Below are positions 23,486-35,500 of a DNA stretch of 64,000 nt, piece by piece. Below the pieces are notes generated by a model. The model was not told the origin of the DNA, did not search any database, and was given only the letters and a program-made list of their open reading frames with translations. A program made the position numbers and the translations under genes. Numbering within the stretch: position 1 is the stretch's first letter; every line of letters begins with the position of its first letter. Origin of the DNA: Cristatella mucedo (taxonomy: Eukaryota > Bryozoa > Phylactolaemata > Cristatellidae); assembly GCA_009760855.2 (NCBI GenBank), contig WPIO01000189.1, positions 151,001 to 215,000 on the forward strand, written 5' to 3'.

Positions 23486-24079
23486 GCTAAGCCGACCGCG
23501 GGCCGGGGGGGGGGGCAGGCTGAGTGGTCCCGCCCTAACACGGTCGCACCTCCGCAACCCAAGAGCTCGATCGGGACTCGGTCGGCGGGGCTCGTCTGTA
23601 GACGCAGCAATACGTTTAGCAGCTTTGGCGGGTGGCTTTCATGGCCAGTAAAAATCAGAATCTGTGACAGTTGCTCGAATAGCGCTTCTTTTACGGCAAG
23701 TTTAAAGTGCCTTGAAAGAGATCAAGTTTATGAGGGCCCAATAAAAACACTACTACGATCACTATTATCGCGTAACTTGGCGACTGGCAATCTCGCTCGA
23801 GCGTACAAAAAGAAAGCAATCGAGGAAAGGCTGCTGCGTGCCCAGAGCTCGGAAGCCACTTGCTAATTAGACTCGCTGTAGCTCTCTGAGCCGCGAGACG
23901 CAGGGCCATAGACCGAAGCTGGCTCATTCGGCGCATCTCCAAAAGGAATGCAACAGCGTACAGATTTCGCTGCATGCTTTTAGTTGTGCTGAGTCCTGCG
24001 GCAATGCCATTGGAGCCTTCAGAGCGGTCGCATACCCACCCTGTGGGTCTCCTAAGCTGTTATGTAATGGATTTTCGTC

Positions 24080-25395
24080 CGTCACTCCACAACGATTATG
24101 CGGGTGCTACGCATGAGAGTTTTGTGTAGCACACCGAAAGCCTAAGCGACTTTCGGTACGCATTAGGTAGCAAACAGGCTTAATCTCGTGCGACGAAGAG
24201 AAAGTGAGAAGCATAGCCGAGTCCGGAGAGCAATTGAGGTAGTGAGTAGCATGGAAGTAGCAGCTCAGGACCGCTGGAAATTATGTCTCATAGTCGGCAG
24301 CAGGAGATTCGATGTCGTTGTGCAAAAACTTTAGAAGTGAGTTTTACAGTCTAAGAACTGCAGAGCAAAAGCTTCTGTCGCCAACGGTCTTTAAGCCGAG
24401 AAACAGAACAGATAATGTATTGTCCATACAGGACCTGAGGGCCCGAGGAGGCTGAAACTGGTGCAGCAGGTCAGCTAGGTACGAAGAAGCCATTTCGTGG
24501 TGGGCCTTTTGGGTCAGCGAAAGAACTTCGCTCTGTATTCGGTAATTAACCGGCAGCCATCTAAGCTCTTTCAGCAGAGGTGACACATGGTCAAACCTCT
24601 GGAATTCGTAAACTAGCCTTGCAGCCATATTCATCACCAGCTACAGTGGCCTAATAGCTTTTTTCGGTAACCCAGCCAAAATGGAACTGCAATGGTCTAG
24701 CCCAGACAGAACCAATGAGCAAGTTAAATATTTTGCAAGCCACCGTGGAAGAAAGTTCCTAATCTTAGATGGGGATCGGAAGGGATGGCTAGCTGTGGAG
24801 GCAGTCATCTTAACGAAGCTTTCAAATTTAGGCAGCTGTCAAAGACGACATCTAGATTCCGAGCACACGATGACAGTCGTACAACAGCATCACCTATTAG
24901 GCGAGCAAAGTCTACTAGTCCAGCAGCACGATTTAGGTGTCCAATCAGTAGCAGTTCCGTTTTATCGGCGTTTAGTTTCAGGAAATTGGCCGACATCTAG
25001 GATCGAAGTCCTGCAAGGCAAGCATTCAGCGTATCAGCCACTGCAACAGATTCTGATGGGATAAATGAAAAAATACAGCTGAGTTTCGTCGGCATGGAAG
25101 TGATAGTCGATTCTATGGGCCCAAATCACTTTTCCCAGAGGTTCAGTATAAACGGAGAGCAGCAAAGGACCGAGGGCGGACACTTGTAGAACTCCTCGAG
25201 TGACTGGTCTGGTGGATGATGACCTGACCGATACACGATTCGGACAAGTACGGATTTGAACCACACCTGTGCCTCACCAGATCGATCGCTATTCTCAATC
25301 GCTCAAGTTTGATGTCGTGATCAATGGTGTCGGAGGCAGCTAGAGCAGTGACATTCCCGTCATATTTACTGCATAAAAATATTAAATACAATTCG
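24080..25395 (-). mobile_element. LINE copy, L2/CR1-like family 2, degenerate
   Basis: Minus-strand frames match the element at 8.3 kb: ADETQLY (a damaged palm motif where family 1 has ADDTQLY), FLKLNADKTELLLIGHL, ARNLDVVFDSCLNL, HVSPLLKELRWLPVNYRIQS and DRSFCSAVLRL. The tail ACAAAACTCTCATGCGTAGC is shared with the 8.3 kb copy. Several stops and frame breaks show that it is inactive. Confidence 0.88.
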
Positions 25396-25494
25396 TTTGT
25401 ATAGCGCCCTAAGAGAACTGGAGTTCTCTCTACTCAGGCTTCTCACGAGTAGCGCAACGAGCTCGAGCCCACGACCTCCTGTCGTCAAATACAT
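25385..25494 (-). mobile_element. SINE S2 fragment, left flank of a UVRAG exon duplicate
   Basis: Tail TATAGCGCCCTAAGAGAACT and box B GAGCTCGAGCCCACGACCTC in reverse orientation. The sequence from about 25420 onward is repeated at 25635-25725 on the other side of the UVRAG fragment. Confidence 0.75.
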
Positions 25495-25613
25495 TGCCAT
25501 CATCGGTGAAGCACGAACCGGAAAGAGCTGCCGCAGGAGGCAGTGACGACGAACGGTGGCTAGCGGCACTGATATCGACTCCGGCGAGATCAACCTCTGC
25601 AACGGCGTGTGGA
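25495..25613 (-). pseudogene. Duplicated fragment of UVRAG exon 12 with its acceptor
   Basis: These 119 bases align without gaps to 28287-28405, differing at about 9 positions (roughly 92% identity by eye). The source spans the last part of UVRAG intron 11, its TTGCAG acceptor and the first 102 bases of exon 12. The copy keeps the acceptor. It lies about 2.3 kb downstream of the UVRAG stop in the same orientation, between two copies of an S2 SINE segment. It has no downstream donor and is probably inert. Confidence 0.9.
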
Positions 25614-25625
25614 TTTCTCTGAATT

Positions 25626-25740
25626 TCGTGAAATTCTCTCTATTCAGGCGCTTCTCACGAGTAGCTCAACGAGCTCGAGCCCACGACCTCTTGTCGTCAA
25701 ATACATTCACCGTGACCTTGATTGAGCGAGCACCTTGACC
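25626..25740 (-). mobile_element. SINE S2 fragment, right flank of the UVRAG exon duplicate
   Basis: It repeats the left flank (TTCTCACGAGTAGCTCAACG, then GAGCTCGAGCCCACGACCTC, then TTGTCGTCAAATACATTC). It continues further into the tRNA-like head (TTGATTGAGCGAGCACCTTG). Confidence 0.75.
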
Positions 25741-27948
25741 GCATATGATGTCATTGGTTAATCGGAGGAGAGCCGTTTCAGTGGAGTTTGTTGCCGTCTC
25801 CTCGACGGCACTACATGCGACGGCAGAGACCGCCGTCAGGCCACGGTGAACCGAATTCTCTACGGGGCAGTAACTGTGAGCAGTGGCTGCCATTGTGGCG
25901 GACTTGTGCTGACAAGGTACCGGTGCCACTGCTGCACACCAAACTGGACCAAGTCCGAGGCAATTCGTCAAAGCGCTAGATAAGGAGCCCACGAAGTCTT
26001 TGAGTATCATCGGATATCCTCGTGCCTGGGTGCTCGTCTTGATAAATTCAAGGAGATCAGTGGGGGTGCTTACTCGTAGGAGCAAAGCCAGGATTTAGTG
26101 GAAACTACTCACTTCCAAATCTTCTTTGGTCGTTTTTTTTGTAACTTGAATATAAATACATAATAATTCTGATAGATTTTTTCTTTATTCAGAATAAATG
26201 AGATCCTAAAGTTTCAGCACAGCAGATTTGCTAGCTTTTTTGGAAATATGCAAATTTTCAAATGTCTGTTCTGGTCACTGAAGCAAAGATTACGGGTTAT
26301 AATGGCCATTCTCTGTACTTTTGAGGCATAGGCTCTCGAAAAAGAACAGTCGGTACCCAGGCACAAAAATTGGGCTATGGTGTTATTAATGATGCAAATG
26401 GTTTATATCGGGTATACAGGTCTCGATCAGCAAGAGGTTTCAGTTCTCAGAAAAGGTCAGACGTTTACAAGAGACGTCTGCATCGGCCATTGCTTCTTTT
26501 TTATATTTAGCTAGCACAGCAATTTGAAATAGAAACTTGCATTGTTGCTTCAGGCCGAGTTCGTGCTAACTAACGCGAGCTAAACGGCTACACTTGGCTG
26601 GCCGTAGTATTTCCGAGGGTTAATTGAAGCTAACTCTAGCAACTGCCAACTTGAAGCAAGAATTTGATAATTGAATTAATTGTTGATTAAATTCAGTTAA
26701 TCGAAGCTAACCCTGGAAATCTAGTAACATGCAGGATGCTTTGAGAGTGCCCCAGCGTCACGGGGTCAGCACGATGAGTTAATGCAATTGAATTGGATCA
26801 TAAGAATTGCCTAACGCTTTGCTGATAAACAAGCACAAGTTAACATATAGATTAGCCAAAAACTTGACCGGTGATTCTGCAAGTAAAAATCTATACGTTG
26901 CCATTCGATGTAGTCATGACAAAAAATATTAAGGAAACACGACAACTCGTGTAGCTTCAGGCGGTACGACTTTTAAAAGGCTTACCAACAAGCATGACAA
27001 AAGAGCATGCTAGTTACACGGCTGCCACTTGAGTAGATATGGAACCTGTTAAACACTTAATTAGTCTTGCAAATTGATCATGACATGACAGGCCACAGAC
27101 AGGTCATCGACAGGCCACAGACAGGTCGACAGATCACAATGCCTCCGACTTAGCACGTAAATTAAATACTTGGCACAAACTTTCCATGCAAAGGCCCAGT
27201 TGCAACCTACGGCAGCAGCTAAGGCAGGCAGCAGCATATAAATACATCATCAGCCTGGGGTCGCAGCCAGCATGGAGGAGGCTTGCGAGCGAGCTCGGAA
27301 GACTGGACACGCTTTGTTTGCTCGGCAGAGGAGCGGCTCCACTTGGCTCGTATAGGTGCCATGCCGCTGCTGCTGCTGACCAGACCAGCTGACCAGCAGC
27401 CAGCGACCATACCCAGGGTCCAATCGGAGGTCTCTAGTACGAGCACAGGCAGGCAGCATGGAGCACCTCTGGAGGAAGGAGGAATATCACACCCCACTGA
27501 CCTCGCAACATCCCCCCACTGACAAAAGCACGTGCACCGCATTTTGGTCCAACAGAACAGCAAAGCATCGCCAAAGGTCAAACAAAGCATCGCCAAAGGT
27601 CAAACGAGCTCCAACCCGATCTCGATATAGAGACACGTGCGCACACGCGTCGGATGCGTCACGCCTCAGTAGCTCCATCGTCACGCCTCAGTAGCTCCAT
27701 CGTTCGGCAGCAAGCGCGCGCTATGCACCTCGTCTGCCGAAAAGGCACTCTGATCCCAGAGGTCGATCGCTTGAGCACAATCTCAGCCATTAAAAAAAAA
27801 CCCACTTCAGCTGATGGCTTGCGAATAGACGGCTGCACTCGCAAGGCCTGCCCCCTCGCCGCCACCGCTCTTCGAGGCCGGCACCCGCGGCGGCGACAGC
27901 GGAGCACAGGCGGTGGCCACGCACGGCGAGCCGCCATCGTCCGACGCC

Positions 27949-30900
27949 TCACCATCCTCGTCCTCGAGAAGCAGCACGGCGTGACGACACGTGCTGTGCC
28001 GCATCCGCTCTTGGCCCGAGCTGCTGCTGCGCCTCACGTGACCAGCGATCGACAGCAGTTCGTCCGCTGCTGAGGCTGTGGCAGCGGCCTCGGCAGCTGG
28101 CGGCAGCTGCGGCGCTGCCTCGTCGCATTCCTCCGCATTCCTCCGAGACTCGTGCGTCGGTCGGCGCTGCCGGGCCTTGGCGTCGGGCAGCAGCGTCCTG
28201 CCGCTGGTCGTCGGCGCCATTTTGCAGGATGTGATTCCCGTAGGAGAAGGCACGTTGGCCGTGGTCGCTGCTAATGCCGCCGCCGCTGCCATCATCGGTG
28301 GAGCACGAACCGGAAAGAGCTGCCGCAGGAGGCGGCGACGACGAACGGTGGCTGGCGGCAATGATATCGACTCCGGCACGATCGACCTCTGCAACGGCGC
28401 GTGGACAGCTCCACTCGTTTACCAACCGCTCTGCCGCGCACACATGTGCAGAGAAGGCACCAGAGGCTGTAGCACACGTCCAACCAGCCGGATGCAGGAG
28501 GCGCCAGCTCGTGCGCCGGTCAAACATGCGACAGGCTCGGTACGGCTTGCTCACCGCTGCTGCCACCGGCCTTGACCTTGCTTCGGTCACTGCCTAATGC
28601 ACGGCTGCCAGTCTCCACCTCCTCCTCGTGCAACAGGTTGGCGGCGCGCATGGCGATCGGCTTCGTCAGAGGCTCCCTGTAACGCAGGTGGCCATAACGG
28701 CCTCCCTACAGTGCCTGCGCCGCAGCCGCGCCCTCTGCCGGCGGGGAGCGCGCTGGTGCTGGGCAGGTGCGCCGAGGGAGGCAACTCACTGCCACGTCGT
28801 GGGCACACCGAGCTTGGATCGCAGAAAGCTGTGCAAGTGCGGCAGCGTCATCCGCAGGTCGGAAGTCGGCATGCCGAGAGCGCAGCGCAGCTGGGCGACA
28901 TTTTTGTTCAGCAGAAAGACGGCGTAGCGATACGCCACTTTGTCCTTGCCCTTGCTGAACAGAGGAAACCTGCAAGCAAGCACCTCACGCTGGCAACCGC
29001 AGGTGGGCTCGCGCAGCTAGCTAGCTGCAGGCAAATTCGCGACTTCCGGGGATTCGAGTTCGGCAGCAAGCGTCGGGCTCGCATCGCCTCGGCACGAATC
29101 GGCAGGTCGACGCCATCGGTAGATTGAGTGGGCGAGCGACGGCCGTGAGCTGGCAAGACGAACAGTCAATAAATGCTGACGCAAGGCTTGCAAGGCGCAC
29201 CGGCACTAGGCAGAATCCTCATTCTGCAAACTGCGACCGAGCAGGTGGACATCGACCCCTGCCTCCCTCCTCCTCTGCTCCTGCACTCGTGGTGGGCACG
29301 TGGCGGTTGCAAGCAGACGATGGGAGGGACGTGAGGGAACACTCAGAGCCGAGAAAGAGCGTGTCTCAGAGCGTCTTATTCCGGCCTACCCTTCAAAAGG
29401 TGAAACTTCGAAACGACGAGTTTTGGAAAAGCCACCCCGACGGCAAGCAAACTTAAGCGTTACAATTACATGGTGAACCTCGGCGAACAGAGACAGAAAA
29501 CAATGGCTCCGTGCTGTGCCTTGGCAGCAAGCGCATGGAGCTTTCTAGATGTGTCCACTGAATACTGCACAGCATTAAACAAAAAAATCCTAGCTGATTA
29601 AACAGCCTCTTTTTGTATAGCGACAGAAGAGCCTTTACGGCTATCACCACCGCTTGCAGTGGCGATACAGGATCGTCCACCGCAGGAATCGAACCCACGA
29701 CCTCGGGACCGAGGTCGTGAAAGCGACCGCCTTACCTAGTGTGCCATCACGGCTAGCAGACCAAGCGCCCGTGAAATAGCGCTCGGACAACGAGCATGCA
29801 ATCGCAAGCAGCCTTTGCAGCCCATTAACCAGAAGTTGTGGAAATCGCACATGGCAAACGTGCACACGCGCAGAGCCACCAATACAAGCACGCACACGTA
29901 CACATATTAAGCAATGATGCACAGACACATAAGGCAGTGACGAGATACCGGTGGCTGAAGGAGCAGGAGGAGCAGGAGGAGCAGGAGCAGCAGGAGGAGC
30001 AGGAGCAGCAGGAGGAGCAGGAGGAGCTGAAGGAGCAGGAGGAGCAGGAGGAGCAGGAGCAGCAGGAGGAGCAGGAGCAGCAGGAGGAGCAGGAGGAGCA
30101 GGAGGAGCAGGAGCAGCAGGAGGAGCAGGAGCGGCACCCACGAAAGCATTCACCAGTTAACTGTGCACGGAGATCGCACTTTTAAGAGCATGCACAGAGG
30201 CGACACCCTTGCCAGCCCGCCGCCGCTGCCGCGATGCTGTCGCCACGCCGTCCAGCCGCATGGCATCAAACCGAGAGGACGCCTGGACTGCTCGCACGTG
30301 ACTTTCTTTCTCGCGGCTACACTGCACAGAGCTGCACTGGCGACAGGCCGGGGCCCGGCGGCCTGCTGAGGGAGGGTCGCGCTGACGCGCGCGCACGCAC
30401 TCGCCGTCGCGCAGGCTCGGCCGGTCGATGATGTGGTCCACCACGAGCGAGCGCGAGCCTCGGCAGGCGAGCGGGAACTGGAGCGGCACGTCGAGGAAGC
30501 GCGATAGCGCCTGGACGACGTGCGCCGCGCAGCCCAGGCCGACGGCCAGCTCCGCGTCGCCGTGGCCCTGGAAGTCCTCCGAGTTGGGCAGGCACACGCC
30601 GCCGATGGTGAACTTGTCATCGGCAATCTTAAACGCAGCGATAAATGCGGTGGCGGCTCGCGCGCTCGGTCGAGCAAAGCGGGCGCGCAAAGCCCAGGCA
30701 CTCGTTTGCACACGATGCCGAGCTCACGGCCGGTGCCTGGAACGCGCCACAAGTGTCCCAGACTAAAGCCACTGCTGTGCCTATTGCCGTCTGCCAAGCG
30801 TCGAGTGTGCGCGCCTGCTGCTGTCACCACCGTAGCTGTTGGTGCTGGTGCTGTCACAGCTGGTGCTGCTGCCGCCACCACTGCTGCTGCAACTACCTGC

Positions 30901-32504
30901 TGCTGCTACTGCCTACTGCTGCTGCCACTGCTGCTGCAACTACCTGCTGCTGCTGCTGCTACTGCCTACTGCCGCCACCACTGCTGCTGCAACTACCTGC
31001 TGCTGCTGCTGCTACTGTCACCACCGTAGCTGTTGGTGCTGGTGCTGTCACAGCTGGTGCTGCTGCCGCCACCACTGCTGCTGCAACTACCTGCTGCTGA
31101 TGCTACTGCCTACTGCTGCTGCCACTGCTGCTGCAACTACCTGCTGCTGCTGCTGCTACTGCCTACTGCCGCCACCACTGCTGCTGCAACTACCTGCTGC
31201 TGCTGCTGCTACTGCCTACTGCTGCTGCAACTACCTGCTGCTGCTGCTACTGCCACTGCTGCTGCAACTACCTGCTGCTGCTGCTACTGCCTACTGCTGC
31301 TGCAACTACCTGCTGCTGCTGCTACTGCCAACTGCTGCTGCCACTGCTGCTGCAACTACCTGCTGCTGCTGCTACTGCCTACTGCTGCTGCCACTGCTGC
31401 TGCAACTACCTGCTGCTGCTGCTACTGCCTACTGCTGCTGCTGCCACTGCTGCTGCTGAGGGTGCAAGGCTCCAAGGGTGCAAGGCTATTGCCCGGCCGC
31501 TTGGCCGGCCAATGCATCTTAGGTCTCACTTCGAATGCTTTTCTCTACTCTACGAGTAACTCTTATCCTGTCTGCCGATCGTGCCATCCAGCACCGCGGA
31601 GTGACAGTACGGCGACCCTGATCGCCGTGGATGAGGGCAACACTGGTAGTCTGTCCTTGATTCCTTCATCATAAACTACTTCATTAAGGATTGCTTAACT
31701 GTGAACGATTGCATGGTACTAAAAAAAACGAAGCTGTCACAGAGATATTAGGTCCACGGTTCAGTTTGTGTTGTGTGACTTGCAAAGCCTGAAGTCAGTC
31801 GAATACAACTTGCTTTCTTTTTATTGCCCGAATGCTTGTCGATGGGGGATGAATAGAACAAGTGGATTTTGGATTGGTCCAAATTGCATTGGTGAAAATT
31901 CAAATTCTATTGGGTGACAGCTACCAACGTCTTGCATAAAAGACGTCTCGGAAAGCAGCTTTCTAGACGAACCAGCCGGCTTCTGCAGGTCACACTAGAC
32001 TTTGATTGTGGCTGACAAGCCGACAGAAAAAGCTGATCTGATCTGACCATCTGATCTGATCATCAGGAAGGCAATACTGATGAGGCAAATATTCCATGGC
32101 ATGAGCCTAGCTCAGCCACAGCGATTGACTAATTAGCTGACACTCCAAGTCGATGGATTCACCACTCCAGAGGGCAGCCGAGGGGGGCAGCAGAGGCCTC
32201 AAGCAGACTGGCAACAGCGGCAGCATAGGAGCAGCAGTGCCAATCCACTTTAGACCGGCCAGACTCGGCCAGCCCACGGCGTTCCCCTGCTTCAGGCACA
32301 GGCATTCAGCAAGCCAAAAAGAAGCAAGTGCAATTGAGGCTAGCATCGTGCCTACTTTGCAAACGGGACATCTAGCAACAATGCAACAATGCTGACTGCT
32401 CAGTTGAACTAAAAGCACCGCTGTAATACTTGACGAGGACATGCACCTGCAACGACATACAGGCTGAAGCCAAAGGAAACTACAGAGGGAGTTAGAGAGT
32501 GAGT

Positions 32505-32578
<74 letters not shown>

Positions 32579-35500
32579 AAACTCGCACAAAGATCGAGGA
32601 GCAGGCACACGAGGCTTTACCTTCTCAATGGGATAGATATAAGATAGCTCTGCTGCCAGCTCCCTGGAGCGTGCATCAACTAGTAATAAAGTGGAGCGCA
32701 GCCTTGACCTGGAAAAACCACAATCTATGGAGCCACGGTGTCGGCATCACACTTCGCACACGTCGTAATAATCAAGACTAAGATATCATAAGATCTTGTG
32801 GTACTGCATAACGAAGACCACTGAATACCATTAGACCGAATAAGGCACGACGACGGTTAAAGCATCCACAAATAGATCGTGGCTGAATGTCTTCAGCCAC
32901 TGTTGCCTCATCATCGAGACAGCTCAATTGCTCCCTCGGCTTGTTCGCTCGATACTTCCTCTGTCTCTCAGTCTGTCTCTGTCTGTCAATCTCTCTCCCT
33001 CTGCGTCTCTGTCTGTTTCTGTCTCTCTCTCTCTCACGAGCTTCACATATGCCACAGGGCGAGAGCCCACGATCTGGGTCGTTAAAGGTGACCTTCACCT
33101 TCGCTGCTGGGCCAAACCCGGGCGGGCTTTCGACCCTGCTCGACCTTCGCCTTATTATTATAATTCTCTCTCTCCTCTCTCCTCTCTTTATCTCGATCAT
33201 TCAACTTTTATGCAACATAAGCAGAAGTGAGCACGAGCATGCATTCGAATGGCTACAACACTTGGCTTTATTGTTAATAATAAGAATAACAATAACAATA
33301 ATACATTTGATAAAGCACCCTCAGAGAACTCAATCTCTTTCTAGGAACTTTACATTTGCTGCAAAGGAAGCACGATCGAATGTTTAGTGGTAGCATGCTC
33401 AATAAACAACAAGAATAACATGGTTGAAGCGCCTAGGAAGAGATTGAGTTCTCTGAGGGCACTTTATCAAGTGCATTATTACTATTATTATTAAGAATAA
33501 CATGGTTAGGGGGTGACATGCTCAAGGTCAGCATGTAAGTACGGTTAGTGGCAGCGTGCACAGTGTCATCACGCATAAGCACACAAAGGTCGAATCACAG
33601 GGTGCACACACTAAGTGCTGTGATAAATATATATAAAATTGTTGAATAACACCGACACAGCAGGCCAGTCGCTCACCTGTCGCTGCGCAGACGCGTCCTC
33701 AGGGCATCCACTCGCTCGACTTCGCTTCGCACGAGCTCCGATTTCTGACCGATCGCATTCTGACCTACAGCATCCAAGCCAGCAACCTGGCTGAACGAAC
33801 AGGTGGCAGTGGCAACAGCAGGAGCCACCGCCTATTGTCCGCTCGACACATGAACTAAAGAAGGTTCCACAAGGTTCGGTGCCACCATGCAAGCAAGCAG
33901 CTGATTCTCGGCACCGCGGTGCACTCGCACACTCGCAGGCTTGCGAGTGCCCGGCACACGTTGATGTACAACAACAGCTGACTGCCTTTTGCGGCCATCC
34001 ATCCATCGGGGTAGGGAGGGAGCACACTGGAGGGAAGGAGGAGGCACAGGGTAGGCACAGAATGCAGTGCCTGCAGCAGCGGAAGCAGCACTTCAAGCAG
34101 CCGCCGGCAACGGAAGCTGCCCATACCAAACGCCTCGTTGGCCAAGTCGAGGGTGAGCAGGGCCTTGCGCCGCTCCAGCGCACACTGCCGCTCGTGCGCC
34201 ACTCGGAGCCGCAGCTTCCGGCAGCGGAGCTCCATGGCCTCGATCTCGGAGCTCTGCGGCAAACGTGAGACAGAGAGAGGGAGAGACAGAAATAATCACC
34301 TCGAGCACGGTTTGACGGCGTGAAGCAGGCCTCGAGACACGCAGCAACGTTGCCTGGGCGGCAGCAGCGAATAGGGTGTGCGCGAAACAGAGCAAATGCT
34401 TGACCGGTGCTACCATGCACATGGCGTCAGTGCGCAGGAGCCGGCGGCGTCAGCTCAGAAAGGGAGAGAGAGACAGAGAGAGGGAGAGACAGAGAGAAGG
34501 GGAGACAGAGGGAGAGAGAGAGAGAGAGAGAGGGGGAGAGAAAGAGAGAGAGAAGGAGAGAGACAGGGAGAGAGAGGGAGAGAGACAGGGAGAGAGAGAG
34601 GGAGAGAGAGGGAGAGAGAGGGAGAAAGAGCAAGGAAGCCGCGCCGCCGCACACCGGAAGGTCCGGCAGTGGTCAGAGCGAGGCTGCTCGGGCAGCCTCG
34701 CTCGGTGTGTTCACACTCGTACCTTGCTCGTGCGTGCCTCCGTCGAGCGCAGCTTGTCGTGGATGCTCTTGCGTATGCGGTCAACGGATGCGCGAGTTTG
34801 CTTCAGCGCTCGAAGTACAGTCTGCAGTCTGCAGAACAAAGGGAATGCACCTACGATTTTCACAAAAAATTATTCAATTATCATAGAATGCTGTATGGTA
34901 ATATATACAATTAATAATATTGCTAATCATTTATAAAAGCTGCAACAACTCCGACGACTCTCATCAAGGTAGACGAGGCACGCTGAAGTGGTGCTAGCCA
35001 CACACCCACTCACGCTCGCTCACTCCGACCACATACCCATGCAAACGAGAAACCTTTCTTTCCAGCTGTCTGCTGGGGCTGGGTGTGATAATCCCGCCAG
35101 AGTTCAGATTATCATGAAAATAATGATAAACAAAGAGCAGTATATATAACTCACTCCTGTACATGTAAAGCGCCTAGAAAGAGATTGAGTTCTCTGAGAG
35201 CGCTTTATCATGTGTGTTATTATTATTATTATTATATTGGGCAGGCCACCTAGCCTAAAACCATTGACCGACAATGCATGCTGTATGCGGCTGCATGCCT
35301 GCTGGATACTCGAGTTTGCACTAGATAGGTAAGTGGCAAGAATATAGCGCAGCATCGCTTACCATTACCATCTTAAGCAAACGCGAGCATTTTCTTAAGA
35401 GAAAACTGAAGTTCACTTTCAGGCAGGAAAAAACCAACGAACTGCTCCTCTGCAATGGGCCCGCCACCCAGGATGCAAAGGGTGCAAATTGAGCAGCAGA

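Larger units (their letters stand above)
23486..27948. other. Intergenic region between PNPLA-A and UVRAG
   Basis: It contains a LINE tail at 23690-23760, a LINE copy at 24.1-25.4 kb, S2 SINE pieces flanking a duplicated UVRAG exon fragment (25.4-25.74 kb), then about 1.4 kb (25.75-27.18 kb) in which I see nothing recognisable. TTTATT at 26184-26189 (AATAAA on the minus strand) is a possible UVRAG polyadenylation signal. Short direct duplications occur at 27560-27605 and 27655-27705. Confidence 0.5.

Noticed and set aside
30839-31674. Open frames of over 200 codons on the plus strand
   Set aside because: They encode Leu, Cys and Thr/Ala runs from the CTG minisatellite inside UVRAG intron 8.
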